Part shown: positions 11,223-24,849 of the stretch, one piece after another | Layout of the letters: each line of letters begins with the position of its first letter | Numbering within the stretch: position 1 is the first letter of the stretch | NCBI RefSeq assembly: GCF_001704415.2 | Contig: NC_030814.1 | Span: forward strand, 74,021,121 to 74,085,120 | Length of the DNA: 64,000 nt | Origin: Capra hircus | Lineage: Eukaryota; Chordata; Mammalia; Artiodactyla; Bovidae | Direction: 5' to 3' | Notes under the pieces: generated by a model | What the model saw: only the letters and a program-made list of their open reading frames with translations | What the model was told of the DNA's origin: nothing | Database searches by the model: none | Program-made: the position numbers and the translations under genes

Positions 11223-12094
11223 TATGGACGAGCAGTAACTGAAAATGTCTCAGTTATTAGAAGTCCTCATTGAGGACTTTGTTCTATTTTCTTTACAGAG
11301 ACCAACCTCTATATCTATTAGATGCTAAAAGCAGAGAAAGAAAGTACCGGTATTACTGATTACTTGGAAATGCCACTTACTGTCCTTGCTGTTTCCTATG
11401 CCTTGAGATGAACTGAGATAAAAGTGGGATGTGAAGAAGGGATGTAGTGGTGGTTTAATGATGGAGCTGAGCCAGAATGGCCCTAGTGATTTGAGGTAGA
11501 TAATAGAGATAAATACAGGGAGATCTGTGCTTGCTTAAGTGCACATTGAAGTAATTATCTTGATAATCTAGGTAAAAGGACCATATTTTTTTCCTAACAT
11601 TAAGATGAATGGGGTTTTAGGATTTTATTATCTCAATAATTATCTTGTTTTGAAAAATTTGGCTTTGCTAGTGGAGACAAAGCGATGGTTACTAAATTTC
11701 TGCAAGTTATAGAGATGAGGACCTTTTGTGCTTACGAAGCAAATTGTGATTGAGAACTTAGAAGTTAGGGAATTGGTTTATTTTAAGCAATCTGGAGAGT
11801 TCCATTGAGGACAGTTTTGTTCCTTCAGTGCAGTGAATTTTTGTTTTAATTTCTGGAATTTCTAATAAGGTAATTATCTCAACTGTGTTTATTTCAATAA
11901 GCAGACTCTGTGTACACAAAACTGAGCATAAGAACCTATAAGATTCTTGTTGGTGTTTGACTTCAAATCTAAGCCGAGATGATGTGATGTTACAGTAAAA
12001 AACAGTACTACTGCCCTTGTTCATATCTGCTGGTGATAATAATGACCTCGCACATTTTGTGAATATATGATGTTTTGAGTCTCACAACTTAATG
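11223..12094. other. Unique AT-rich sequence
   Basis: No gene or recognised repeat. Confidence 0.5.
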
Positions 12095-12237
12095 AGACAA
12101 GCTAAGCAGGTTCACTGATCTCATTCTGTAGGCAAGAAAACTGAGACCAGATAAGTGATATCACACGTCTGAGGTCAGAAAGTGAGTCAGTGGCAGAACA
12201 TGGAGTAGACCAGAACCCAGGTACCCTGACTCCTCAC
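12095..12237 (+). repeat. MIR SINE relic
   Basis: 'gcaagaaaactgagaccaga', 'gaggtcagaaagtgagtcag' and 'gaacccaggtaccctgactc' occur in the order of the MIR core and 5' half. Confidence 0.7.
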
Positions 12238-15200
12238 CCAGCGCCTAGATCAATCCCATTGTCACAGCCTCGATCCTCATCTGCGTGACCTTCTCAGCTG
12301 AATCAATTACAAAAGCATGCCAACATGCATTCTATTTCCAATCTTCTTCTCCCAGCTCCGTTTCTAGTTCATGCTCATATTTTCATGGAGTAAGGGCTCT
12401 AAAATTGAACTTCATAGTGAAGATAGTTGCCCTGGGGCTTTATAGTCAGTGCTACAGTGACAGCCCGTTGGATGGCCACACTCCCATACTTTTAACTTGA
12501 AAATATGTAGAGGTCAGTGTCACAGGGAGAGGCGCTTGGAGCAGTGGCATTTGGAAGCCTTTATGAAAAATTTCCCACTCTCCCTCCTTTCTCCATCCAT
12601 TCTCAGCTGGTTCTGAAATAAAGTTGGGTCTGTGGGGGAAATATTCCCAATTTTAGAGCGATTGGTTGCATGTAGTGGCACCAGTTCCAAAATATATCCT
12701 CACGTTGGCTCTTCCTCCTTGCCTGCTTCACTCTTAATTCCTTACTCCTATTTCCTAGGCTAGGTAGCCTGTTTCCTAAGCTGTGCTTGGTGGGGAGGCC
12801 AGACCAAGATCCCAAGTTCATCTCTGTCTCACTCTTTAGCACACAGACTTCTCCTCTGCTCTCCCAGTTGGGTTACTGCAATATGCCTGTCTGTTGATCC
12901 AAATCTTATTCTTTATTGCTCTTTCTTCCAAGGTGTCTTTCTTCCATGGTGTCTCTGACCTTAGGTAATTTCTTTCTCTCAGAAACCTCCGTCTTTACAT
13001 TGAACAAGGAGAACCGCAGCATGCCTGTATCTCCTGTGGCAAATATTTATAGATATCTTTGTCTAAGCTGACCTTCTTGGTAATTCATATATACCTTTAA
13101 GTCCCTCGGTCACGAATCTTGTATCCACAGCACCTGCATGATGTGTTTATTTTCCAGCTGCACGTAATACAAGGTAAGAGTGAGTTGCTCTTTCTGATCA
13201 GATTCATCTCCCATCTGACACAAGTTTGCTTTGGTTATAACATGTCTGAAAGAGTGTGGCAGTTCAGTTGTGCTGTAGTTGGGTTATTTGTTCTGTGTTA
13301 ATGTGATACTAGTTAAAACTCATAAGCCACTTCCTGCTTTATGTCACATTTCCTTTATATGCCAAGTTTTTGGCTAAACCAAAGTATTTGGAAATCAAAG
13401 ACAAGGAGAATTTTTCAAGGTTGTAAGCATTTTTATTCTGCAACTCATAGTAAATGTAAGTCATCTAAACATTTGTTTTATCAGTAGAAAATTAGGCACA
13501 AAAATATTAGCATAGCTTAAAGGAGACTCCATGACCTTTGCACATAAGACGGTAATGCATAGTGGATATTCTAGGGACAAGATAAGCTCTGTTTAAACAA
13601 AGCAAGTTTTGCTATAATATAGAAAGGGTGGGATGCTTGGAAAGGTTTATTTAAACATTAATACATATGCAATGGGCTGAGTAATGCAACACCTTGTGTG
13701 TGTGTGTGCATGCACATGTGTGTGTTGCTTTTTCACTGAGTATAATAATGATATCAACTGTCTGAAAATTTTAATCCTCTACACTAGTTTTTTTTTAATT
13801 CACATGTAGATAAGGCTAATATCAAAGGATCCATGCTAATGGAAATATGGCTTAATGTTAGAAATTAATGAGCTTATCTTTTCAGATATTTAGGTCACTT
13901 CTTCACATTAAATTGGACCTTACCAAGGCAAATTCATTGTTTCAGACTATTGAGCTTCAGTTTAGCACGCTTTTTTCAGTTGCATTTTAGATGGGGAAAG
14001 GCGTTTGCATTGGGGGGTAGGGTTCTTTTTTCCCCTTGAGTTCCTGCTGCTTTCTGGAATGGGCTCAGCTCTTTGAGCTACTGACTGACTTCTCAGAAGT
14101 GACTTATCTGACTGAGGACTTAAGGATAAGTTGATCTCACTGTGTGCAGTCTCTTTTTCTCTTCCTTCTTTGGGAGCCAGCTGGTGCCAGGATGCACACA
14201 TTCTTCTCTGAGCCTCCATGCTCTAAGTTCTAAATGTGAAGACCCAGCTTTGCATGTGGATCTGTGGTCAGTCCAAACAGCCAGGGCCTGGGATGGGTGA
14301 GTCTTTGTAATTCAAAGGTGAATCCCACCTGCCTTGAAAACCTACAAAACAGGAACCAATATTAGTCTAATTAAAAATAAAGGTGATTCAAAAACTTACA
14401 TCTCTCTGACTCTTATGACTCTCTGTATTGGTGCTGAATATAGGCAAGTAAGAGAATAGGCAGCTATTTAGACTGTCAACCCCCAAAAGAGCTGTCTTTA
14501 CTTTCTCCATGTAGCAATAAAGGCATATCAACGCCCAAGAAAGTAGAAATGCTCTTTGGGTAAAAGGAAGCTTCACTGACTGCAGCATGCTGCAGATGAT
14601 GAAGGGGCAGTGTGCTCTCAATGAGGAATTGTAAATAGTAAATAATTGTATGTGTACACAAGCCAGTTCATTAATTCTAAAATTAGTGTTTTGTGTAGGC
14701 AGCAGTGATAGATGTTAAAAATGTGAATGTTTTTCTTTTGTGTTTATACATATTGAGCATAGTTTAAAAACAACAAAAAAAAACAACATAGGTTGTATTG
14801 GAAAGCACAGTATCTAATGCTGTTAGTTAACTCTGCAACTTTATTCTGCAGAGTGATTTTAATTCATTTTTCAGACTAAACACTTGGTGTTGCCCTCCAG
14901 CTAACAGCTCTGGAGATGAAAGGTATCATTTCAAAACTGGTCCCTCTTTGCCTTTGAAGGCTCAAATTCCCTCATCCATCCCTTCCCTCAACTCTCCCTG
15001 TCACTGACTTGAAGTGAAAAGGTTATTCACCTTAAAACAGGATCTTCTAAACATGAGAAATATTGTTTTGGAATGATACATTGTATTTGTCCTTTATGAT
15101 ACTGAGTGTTTTGGTGCGATTTTGGGAAGTGTTTCTACTTTAGATATCTGTGTTTTGGAAAACACTACAAGTCCAAGGTTTTGGATAAATGCTTTGCTTC

Positions 15201-15329
15201 AGTTCTTGGAAAAGTCTTTAAGAGATATTCCAGAACTCTATGTACAATTTTACCAAAAGGAGGCAATGTTGCAATATATACTAGGTGCTTCCGTAAAGCA
15301 AGAATTGGATATTTGACAAACGTAACCTT
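12238..15329. other. Unique sequence, no gene seen
   Basis: About 3.1 kb without a recognised family apart from a TG microsatellite near 13.7 kb. Frames such as minus 12603-12842 and minus 13962-14219 are 79-85 codons, lack domains and sit in no splice context I can support. A purine run, 'aaaaacaacaaaaaaaaac', lies at about 14765-14785. Confidence 0.45.
13696..13728. repeat. (TG)n microsatellite
   Basis: 'tgtgtgtgtgtgtgcatgca' followed by 'catgtgtgtgtt': an imperfect TG repeat interrupted by gcatgcaca. Confidence 0.85.
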
Positions 15330-15335
15330 GGCCTT

Positions 15336-15545
15336 ATGTGCATGTACGCTGTCTTGTCCTTCTCTTTGTGACCCCATGGACTGTAGCCCAGCAGGCTCCA
15401 CTGTCCATGGGATTTTCCAGGCAAGAGCACTGGAGTTGGGTTGCCGTTTCCTCCTCCAGCAGATCTTCTCTACCCAGGGATCTAACCCGCATCTGTTACG
15501 TCTCCTGCATTGGCAGGCAGATTCTTTACCACTGTGCCACCTTCG
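15336..15545 (-). mobile_element. Bov-tA SINE
   Basis: Antisense Bov-A body ('gtgaccccatggactgtagc', 'gattttccaggcaagagcac') followed by the antisense tRNA-like head ending in 'ttctttaccactgtgccacc'. Confidence 0.9.
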
Positions 15546-17861
15546 TCTTAGTGCTTTGCAGATTGGTCAGGGATACATGCAGAGAAATTACTTTTATGTA
15601 CCTTTTCTACCCAATCCCCAAAACATGCTTATACACCAATGATTAAAAGCACTAAAAAGACATCATTAAATTGCCATTAAACAGACAGGATAAACGAGTG
15701 CTGAACTTTTTGAGTGTTTTACCACAGGTGAATATTATGTGCTTGCTTATTCCATAACAAAAACATAATTTGAAAACATATTAATTACTGATCCTTTTCC
15801 CACTAGTTAATTGACATTAAGAAATAAACAAACTTGTTGTGACTTGTATCATTTGGGAGTTTGCTTTCCATCTTACTCCCTTCCTCCTCAAACCCTAGGC
15901 TTCAACTAAATGCTGCAGGTAAAACCACTTTCCTGAGCTGACTCAGATGGAGCAGTTAAGACTTAAATTAACAACAGTTCTTCCCCTGTCAACCATAAAA
16001 CATTCCATTAAAAAAAAAAAATCAAGGAAAGAATGAGCATTTGACCTAAGCCTCAGACTTAGTGGAGAAGGAAAGAAAACACTCTAAGCATCTAGCTATG
16101 TCATTTCTGTGATTTTGTAAAAGATCTTGTTTCCTGAGCTGTCTTGATCTGTGGGACTTTTTGATCACTGGGTTAGAAACTGCTCCTGCACTCACATTTT
16201 GAGAATCTACTGTTCATGGGATACACCCACTGCTTTTGGGTGAGAGAAGAAAAAGAAAAAAATTAGCTGAGCTTATAAGTTGAACACATAAAAATGAACA
16301 GATAGGAGTAAGCTTTGGTTGAGCTAATCACTCTCTCACATATAAGGCTTTGGGTCACGAAGAAAGCCCCCTCTTTCCCTCTAGAAGGTTTTCAAGCAAC
16401 TGTGATGCCTGTGGCCCTGTCCTTTCAGTCACGGGTCTGGTGAATGTGAAGTTATTTTGGCATGTCTGTCTGAAAGGCCTTCAGTGACTATGCTGGAATT
16501 ATCGAATGGAGGTCAGAAACAAGGCAGCTAAGTCTGTCACCTTTTGAAAAAACACAACAAGATTTGAAGAGAGCGTCATTTCTGAGTGGGATGATTCAAC
16601 AGGATTGGGAATGAAGAGGGTCTCAGTTTTGGAGTAGAGGTGCTGCTTATGAGAATGGGAGAGAGCAGTTGGGGAGAAGGGACTCTGGGCTGCTGCAGGC
16701 CACTGTCCTCCTCACTCACACTTTCTTCACTCTTGAAATGCATTCCCAGGCCTTTCACTGTGCACAAGTGAGTTTAGTCAAAGTGCACTGAAAGTATAAT
16801 GGAGGAAATTGAAGCAATGCCAGTTTTCTCCTTGTAGCTCTGCTCGAGTGAGAGTTTGTTATTTTTAAAGTTGGTAGATAAAATTCTCTTAGAAAGAGTC
16901 CCCTGCATTTCAAGTAGCATCTTTCTTAAGGAATGTTTTTTGAAGTTGAGTTTAACTATAATGAAAACACAACAGGAAACACAGCATAAATGAGAGTGAT
17001 TATCTCTCTGCATCACTTTGTGTGTTCCTATAGCAACCCTTCCAATTTTACCTGCCCCTGTTGACCAGATATATTGTTAGTGACTGCTTTCAGTGGAATA
17101 AAAAATGAAGAGAAAAAAGTGGGAGAGGATATGGGAATTGAAAGCATCCTTTGTTCTTTTTCTATAACAAATTAATTGGCTGAAAGTACCCCTTGCCCCC
17201 ACGCTTCAAAATAAGTGTTATGGATTTTTTTTTTTTTTTTTTTTTGGCATCAGTGCACCCAGGTTCTGGATCCAGAAATTCCACAGAAACAATCAGGTGG
17301 ATATTTTTAACCCAAAGTATTTGAATTCTTAGCCAATATTTGAATTTTTAGACAAATGCAGGCCTATGACTATGTATGTTTGTCAAATGCAGGCTATATT
17401 TACCCAACCTCTGCTTGCAGCAACTGTGCTGTCAAGAGAAATGTAAATATTAATGAAGGATGTTTCTCAGGCAAGGATTTTCAGTGAGCCCTCTTTATCT
17501 GTCAAAACTGACTCAATCAGTACACACTTTCTGGACAGATCGAATGTTTATAGAGTCATAAATTGACATTTACCTGACAATTTTTGTATTCTTACCAAAT
17601 GGTTTCCTTTATTATGCTTAGGCATTTCAATATAGCATTGATGACTCTAAGAAGAAATTAAACATTATTTTTCAAATGAAGATAAGGGAGAAATGAGATT
17701 TATAGCTCCTGGGCCTTTCAAGAGTTTTGGGGATATGAAATGTAAACACTGGCTTAAATTAAATCTTAGTATAGAATTTCACCCTGGGCTGCAAAGATAT
17801 AAAACAATCCTATTATAAATGGACTTTTTATTAAATTAATTATGGTATCAGTCAGTTAGTT
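15546..17861. other. Unique sequence with poly-A and poly-T runs
   Basis: No gene recognised. Holds an A-run at about 16010-16021 and a 21-T run at 17225-17245. At 17318-17332 and 17337-17351 the motif 'tatttgaattcttag' is duplicated with one change. Confidence 0.45.
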
Positions 17862-18043
17862 CAGTCACTCAGTCGTGTCCAACTCTTTGCAACTCCATAA
17901 ATTGCAGCACGCCAGTACTCCCTGTCCATCAGCAACTCCCGGAGTTCACTCAGATTCATGTACATCAAGTCAGTGATGCCATCCAGCCATCTCATCCTCT
18001 GTCATCCCCTTCTCCTCCTGCCCCCAATCCCTCCCAGCATCAG
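17862..18043 (-). mobile_element. BovB 3'-end fragment
   Basis: Antisense BovB tail from 'gttagttcagtcactcagtc' through 'gccatccagccatctcatcc' to 'atccctcccagcatcagg'. Only the last ~180 bp of the element are present. Confidence 0.88.
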
Positions 18044-18721
18044 GTATAGCATGATACATAAGCAAGAAGATTTTCATGTGTTGTATTCTTCAAAATACTA
18101 GCAGACAATGGAAGTTTCTGTGACTTTTTTATCCTCAAAAAATTATAAAAATAAATGTAGCAGAAATACTTTATTTTCCAACAAATAAAATACAGTTATT
18201 TTAGAAGAATAAAACTTCTGTAATATATGAACACTCAAACCCATTCATACACACACACACACATTCCAAGTTAAATAAGTCTCAAGAACTAAAGGAAACT
18301 ACCTTTTGTGGATGTCCACTGTGTGCCTGCTAAATGCCAAGAAAATCATAGATTACAAAATTAGGCATATTACGTTTAGCTTCTATTTAACAAGATTTGT
18401 CATTGCCTCCCAACATCAGGCTATTAAGCAATTTCAGTATACATTTACAATATATAAGATAGTTAAAATTCTAAAATAAGTCACAGAATTTTGAAAAGAA
18501 TTTAAATATCAATTGGAAAGTCTGAATTTGGTAGCTGAAGACCCAAAGAACCAAAAGCATCAGAGAATGAAGAGGCTTTGAGACAAGGGAGATTCCTCTC
18601 CCTCTTTTCCAGAAACATTCAGAGGGCCAGGGATAGCACAACCAGTAAAAACACGTCCTGCCATGAGAGGCTGCAGTTAAGTTAATAGAAACCACACGCC
18701 ATGAACTCTCATGTTTACTCA
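18044..18721. other. Unique AT-rich sequence with short (AC)n
   Basis: An (AC)n tract of about 16 bases lies near 18248-18263. No gene or other repeat recognised. Confidence 0.5.
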
Positions 18722-18917
18722 ACCCCTGTTGTGTCCAGCCCTATGTGACCCTGTGGACAGTAACCCACCAGACTCTTCTGTCCATGGACTTTTCCAGACA
18801 AAGACACTGGAGTGCGTTGCCATTTCCTACTCCCAACTCAGAGACTGAACCTGTTTCTCTTGGGTCTCCTGCACCAGCAGGCATATTCTTTACCCCTGAG
18901 CCACCTGGGAATCCCCA
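18722..18917 (-). mobile_element. Bov-tA SINE
   Basis: Antisense body ('atgtgaccctgtggacagta', 'ttgccatttcctactcccaa') then antisense tRNA-like head ending 'cctgagccacctgggaatcc'. Confidence 0.9.
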
Positions 18918-19853
18918 ATGTTTAGGGTTGTTCACAGATTTCCGGTAACAGAAATTAGGGCCAATCTTAGGAGCAGACAGCCTACTAGCAAGAATCTAGA
19001 AGATCCCCAATAACAGTCTCTTTGCCTTTCCTTTCTATTCCTATAAATACTTGTTTCTTGTCAACATTCAGTCTTACCAGGTAATTAATGTCCATCATGT
19101 ATCTGTTCATAGGATCATGCATTTTAGGTTTGATTCTTCTCGACATGACATTAAACCAGAAACCCTTATAACTTAAGTTGGCATTTATGGCACATATCTG
19201 AAAGCCAGTTTAATGAAGAGAATTAGAGAAAACCTAGTTGTCCTGGCTAACTTTTCTGTATCCTCTACACACATTGCTATCAGGCTTAACTACACTGTAT
19301 TTTAATTTTATACCTGTTTATTCGTCAATCAGTGGAGGTGGCAACAACTCAGTGTTCAGAAATGTTTTGTGTTTTACTTTTTTGTTTGTTTTTAAGGACT
19401 AAGTGTGTCAGAGACTGCAGAAGGTGTGGATCTCACAGTCAGAGATTGGATGATTCCCCCAAAACAAAATAGAGGAATATAGTAGGTAGCGTTTATCTTC
19501 TTGGTCCATTGAGAATCTTGCCCATTTAGAGATTTCCTGTTCACTACCTGATGGAGCTGACAATCATATTGCTTCACTTTAAGTACTAACGTGCCAGGCA
19601 GTTATGCTAGACTGTCCATAGTACCCTATCCTTCTGGGCTATTTGATTGATTCAAGACAAGTCAGTCAATTCCTTTTGAAAGATTGACATGAACATTGAA
19701 ATTTAACATTCTTTCTCTAGAGATAAAGACTATTGAAGATTGTTGAGGATTATCATTGGGGCTACTCTGCAGAACAATTGGAAAGTAAAGTCTATGAGGG
19801 ATAAAGAGAGCCAAGGGGAAAGAGATTATTTAGATTTACTAAGGACATCATTT
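18918..19853. other. Unique sequence, no gene seen
   Basis: No recognised repeat or exon. Confidence 0.45.
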
Positions 19854-19976
19854 GGAGAGGGAAATGGCAACCTACTCCAGCATTCTTGCCTGGAAGTTTC
19901 TGTGGACAGAGGAGCCTGATTGGCTACAGTCCATGGGGTTGCAAAGAGTCAGACACGACTGAGTGTGCACACACAC
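19854..19976 (+). mobile_element. Bov-A SINE fragment
   Basis: 'ggagagggaaatggcaacct' through 'gcaaagagtcagacacgact' and a short CA-rich end. The tRNA-like head is missing. Confidence 0.9.
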
Positions 19977-21170
19977 AAGAACATTGTTAAATTCCTGGAT
20001 CTAGCTGTAACCTGATGATTAACATTCATAGCTATTCCAAACTCAGGTGTCAATATTTTATTTTTGTTTTCGTTTAAGTTTGTCTCAATAGAATCTGTTG
20101 CTCAGAACCTCAAAAATCTTTGACTCTTCCTTGGGACATCATGAAGGTTTAAAAAAAATAAAATCCGAGAATGGGAAGCAAGATACAGTTGGATGATATA
20201 GAATATCTGAAGCCAAGTCTACCTTCTTGATTCCCTGTTGAGTTGGTGACCTCTGGCCTCTGATGCTTGCTGATAAATTGCTTCCATTTACTTCTACCCT
20301 GTGAACCTGCTCTGTATGTATCCATATGCCTTCTCTGCTTCTGCCTAACAGTGGCTTATACCTACCCTGTCACCTAGAATGAGAAACAGGATTACTACCA
20401 TTCCTCAAAGTGCCATGTAGCTTGTTGTCTTAGATTTCTATGACTTTGAGTCTGAGTAGCCACTGTTAGTTTCTTCAGTAATTTTCTGGGTATCCACCAT
20501 CACTTTCAAAAATCACTATTCTAGTTTAAAATTTCCAGAAAAGAAAACCTGGTTAGATCCTCTTGGTAATGCTTGCTCTTATCTCTTTTCTCCTTTAGCC
20601 ATCACTTGTTTGGAATTATATGGTATACTAGCTTCTCTGGGTCCTCCAAGAGTAAGGACTGTGATATCTAAACATTGTAGCATGGTTGGAAAGCAATGAT
20701 TAGCATCTAAGATATGGATGATGATAGCAATGATGATTATATTGTCCTTATCTAGAAACCAGATTGATCTTAACGCACTTTCTCAGATTCTCAATGCCTC
20801 ATTTTTATTCCCCTCTCACAAACAGTTTCTCTGCCTCAACTGTTGCCTCAAATCTCCTGGTAACTCCTTATTTGTTCTTTCTAAATATGGGTGAAACCCA
20901 CACCCTGAAATCTGGGTTCCTAGGCAGTGACTGGTGTGGCTAATGATGTGAACTGAAAGCCTGAAGAGTTAATGCTTTGGGGGACCAAACTGGACTAGCG
21001 GAAAACACGAGAGGCATTCAGGAAAGGCATCCTCTCCATCTTCTCTCTGTAGGATGGTTTAAGGGATAGCTTTTCCATATAGCCTATGAGGAGATTTTTG
21101 TGCCTGGGGTCACCTGCCAAAAATTGATTTTCTTCTTTACAGCTTATTCTGAAATAGCTAGGGAAAATGG
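19977..21170. other. Unique sequence, no gene seen
   Basis: No recognised repeat or exon. C/T-rich text at about 20220-20900 could hide an old repeat, but I cannot place it. Confidence 0.4.
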
Positions 21171-21366
21171 GGTTTCCCTGGTGACTAAGGTGGCAAAGAA
21201 TCTTCCTGTAATGCAGGAGACCCAGGTTTGTTCCCTAGGTTGGGAAGATCCCCTGGAGACTAGAATGGCTACCCACTCCATGGAGAATCCCATGGACAGA
21301 GGAGCCTAGCAGGCTACAGTCCATGGAGTTGCAAAGAGTCAGGCATTACTGAGCCATTAGCATTAC
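21171..21366 (+). mobile_element. Bov-tA SINE with internal deletion
   Basis: Head 'gtttccctggtgactaaggt', body 'ggaagatcccctggagacta', then 'ccactccatggagaatccca', which lacks the usual 'gtattcttgcctgg' segment. Ends 'gcaaagagtcaggcattact'. Confidence 0.88.
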
Positions 21367-22889
21367 TACTACTAGGGAGGTAAAGCATCATGTTTTAATA
21401 TCTTCCCATCCGTTCTGAACCCAGTTTCCTTCCCTTACTTTTACTGATTGATATTGGTCTCCCCTCAATAAAGCATTCACACTTAAGTCTTCCCTCAAGC
21501 TCTATTCTCTAGACAAAACAGCACATTAATTGACAATTTTATAACACCAGCACTTGGCTGTGTAATCCTCATAACAAAGTTATAAGATGATTATTAATGT
21601 TATTCACATCTCAAATGAAATGAAACAGTCAAGATTCTAGCAGGAAATGTGGTCCTCTCCCACTGGGATCATTCAGAGTGTTTTTTTTTTACAAAGGGGC
21701 AATTTATAATTATGGAGATGGGGTAGGGAACCCACACTTAGTGGAAAAATTGGGATGTGATGACAACAGGGAAACTGTTACTACCCCTAGACTTGAAGGT
21801 AGGAGGGCAGTAAGCAGCAGAACTTGGAAGGAGAGTGCCCTGTTGAGAAAGGCATGTGAGCTGGGGCAGCCACTGGTGATAAATGAACACAGGCAGCGAG
21901 GTTGGGATCCTAACCCCTACTCTGCTACCCAAGCCTCCCTTTTGCCACATCCAAGCAGAGTCTGAAAGCAGTGGCTCCTGCTGACATAACCCACGGGAGG
22001 CAGCATCCTTGGGCAGGTCGAGGCACTGAAGGTATGTTCCAGAAGTGAACCTGGAGAGCAACCCAGCGTTTATCTGATAGAATGAATCAGTGGAAATTCT
22101 GGAAGAATGTAGAATATGCCCATGGTCTTAGAACTTATGGAAATGTTTTGGTTCTTTTGGTGTGAAATACTGCCTTTTGCAACTCCTGTTGAGAAGGTTC
22201 TAATTAACATCTGGGAAGCAATCTATATTGATGGCCTAGTGCACTCTTTCAGTTGAGAAAGATGGATGTTAGCAGGTATTCTCTGGTTAGTTCAAGTCTA
22301 GAACTGCAGTCTCCAATACACCCTCGAGTGAAGCCTTATCCTTATATTCTTGGGTCATAGGGGTGGCAATTCTAATGACTGAATTATTACTCCACTCACA
22401 AAATTTTGTTTCTTCTTCTAAAACTTCAGTTCAGTGACTCTTAGAGATTATTAGAATAAAAATTAAAACATTGAAAAGTAAATTTAACTATTAAATTTGT
22501 AATTACTGCCCAAGGTATATTTCAAAGTTAATCCTATAGAAGATGGTGGTTTTTATGCCTAAATGTAGTTTTCCATAATATATTTTTAATACGTGGACTT
22601 GCTGGAAATATATTTCACCCCTTTCCTCTTGGAAAGAGTTCATTAAAATGTAGTTGGCCTACTCTTTCACCTTTCAAGAGAATTAATTCTTTCCCATAGG
22701 CCATAACACCCATTCCATCTTCCCTTATCCCTTCACACAGATTTTACCCACAGTTAAATTAATTCTACCTAAGGTATTTTTTTTCCCCTACTTCTTCAGT
22801 CCTCTTCCACTTCAAGTAATCTTATTTCCACATTTTAGTTAGATCTCCTATTTCTTTAAAATAATCCCTGAAAGCGTTTTAATGCCTGG
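21367..22889. other. Unique sequence, no gene seen
   Basis: Two overlapping open frames on opposite strands (plus 21678-21965, minus 21738-22061; 95 and 107 codons) occupy the same DNA and carry no domain. I do not call either a gene. Confidence 0.4.
21555..21640 (+). repeat. Possible MIR relic
   Basis: 'gtgtaatcctcataacaaag' followed by 'gattattaatgttattcaca' and 'tcaaatgaaatgaaac' resembles the MIR central and 3' part at high divergence. Confidence 0.45.
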
Positions 22890-23115
22890 AGCACAGATTA
22901 GCACAACATTGCCCTCCAGCCCTTCAGAATCCTGCTTTGAAATTTCTGTGCTCTGTGCGCCATTGCAATTAAATGACAAGCCGGCGGTTGCTCCTGAGGG
23001 ACGCCTGAGATGATTTTACATTATAGAAGTTTTATCCTTTTTTGTAATTATGCTGAGCTGTATTTGCATTATTAACAAGCTATTTCAGTTCCTAGAAACT
23101 GATGGTTGCAAAGGT
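22890..23115. promoter_or_regulatory. Candidate conserved noncoding element
   Basis: This block keeps several CpGs (22958, 22982, 22985, 23002) in an otherwise CpG-poor, AT-rich region. It combines an octamer ATTTGCAT (23062-23069), a homeodomain core TAATTA (23045-23050) and an ATTGCAAT palindrome (22962-22969) close together, with no repeat signature. The mixture is typical of conserved developmental enhancers. Conservation itself cannot be seen here. Confidence 0.3.
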
Positions 23116-23965
23116 AGATGGTCTTTAATCCATTCACTTTCCGGTTTCAGAAACCAGGACCCAATGAAGTAAGCTGACAGTTTGAAAAGTCACCTAGCTA
23201 CTGATTGCTGTGTGATTTTTTCTTTTCTTTTTTTTTTTTTTTAAGAGTTTCTGGAAATCAAAGAAGGTGTGTGATACATAACAATAACAATAGCACAACT
23301 TGCTAATATTCCAGAAGCCTAGGTCACTGTGTGCTCAGTTACCAAGGTCTGGGTGTCACTGGAGAACTCGCAAGAATTTCCAAAGACAACATTATCAGGG
23401 AGCCTGCGCCCAAACTCAGTTTTGTCTCCCACACATTCTTCTTCTAAGGTCCATCTAAAGGAATTGTTTTGAAGTTTGAGTTTAAGTAGATCTCTTCTTG
23501 TAATTGACTTCTGTAACTGTAAATAATAAATGACTAATAACATGGCAATTGCTGATTTGGTGTTTCTTCTGAATCCATGTGTCAAAGGCAGTAAAGTCAA
23601 GGATGATTGGCAGGTTCTTCCCTGTTCTTCAATAGCAACAGCAAAGTAAGGCTTTGCATGAGGAAGGTCCTTATTGCAGGACAGGTCCAGAGACCCTCAT
23701 GAACTTTCTTCTGCAGTGTAATCTGGGGTTCTCCCAAATCCCAGTTCTCTTATAATACAACAGAAGAGGTTGGGTGATCTTAAATGTCTGACCAACTTCA
23801 AGATTTTTGTTATATTCTTTCTTTCTTCTCAGCATGTGGTGAAGACTGGTCCCTGTTTGGAAATATTCACAACAGATCAAAATAGAATATATATATGAAA
23901 GGGTAAAGTAAAACTTACTTTAATTTGACCACTGTTATCCCTTTGATTTCCTTTGTCAAGATTTC

Positions 23966-23966
23966 A

Positions 23967-23997
<31 letters not shown>

Positions 23998-24002
23998 TTT
24001 TT
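23966..24002. repeat. (AT)n followed by (T)n
   Basis: About 12 AT units run directly into about 14 T. This may mark an old retroposon end on the minus strand. Confidence 0.85.
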
Positions 24003-24849
24003 CCCCTTTACACTGATGGCCCTCCTTCATACACATAGTGCAACCCTTTCAAGGTTTCAAGGCTCACAGTTATATTAAAATCACCTCCAGAGTGCATCTG
24101 TCTCATGTTTTGCTTTAAAATGTCTTCTCTTACTGTTTGGATAGTCCGGACGGGAGGTACACTGTCTTAAGATCCCTTGATTTTGCTAATTCTCATCCTT
24201 TCTTTGCTCTGAACTAGGATGAGACTCTGTATTAGGCAAAGCACTTTTTAAAATACTGCTTGAATGGATTTGATTAAGTATGATAAATTCCCTGGCCATT
24301 TGTATTGAGTACACTTATAGTTATGATCCTTAAGCCATTTACAGTCTATGAGGAGATTTTTCTTTATCTCTTCTACATAATTATAAAAGCTCAATTTATG
24401 TCAGTGATTTTTATACATTTTGTCAATGATTTGTGTAGATCAGATATGCAACAGAATTGTTGAGTTCTATCATGTCATATAATTGACTCTTTAAGTTAAC
24501 ACACATCTTTCAGAATCTCATAAAGAGTGACAAAAAGAAAAACTGGGACACAGTATATTTGTGTCATGCTTTTTTTGAGAGAAATTTTTTAAGCTGATCA
24601 TTTGGGGTAAAATTTATATTTCTTTTTAATTTCAGATTTTATATATATTACATCTTAGATCTTACTCTCTTGATTCCAATCTTTGATTCAATATCCTCTG
24701 TTGTGACAAAGTAAAAGAGTATAGCCTGAAAATAAAGAGCTCGGAGTCCATCTCTGTCTTTTTCTGGTGGGGTTTAAATCAATATATGAGTCAGAGAAAC
24801 CTATTTTTGTCTGCTACTATTCAGAATGATATATAAAAATATACTTAAA

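Noticed and set aside
17225..17245. 21-T run as a possible retroposon tail or terminator
   Set aside because: No SINE, LINE or pseudogene body is recognisable beside it on either strand; kept only as a simple repeat.
21678..22061. Overlapping 95- and 107-codon frames on opposite strands
   Set aside because: Both use the same slightly GC-richer DNA, show no domain, and cannot both be genes; no evidence favours either.
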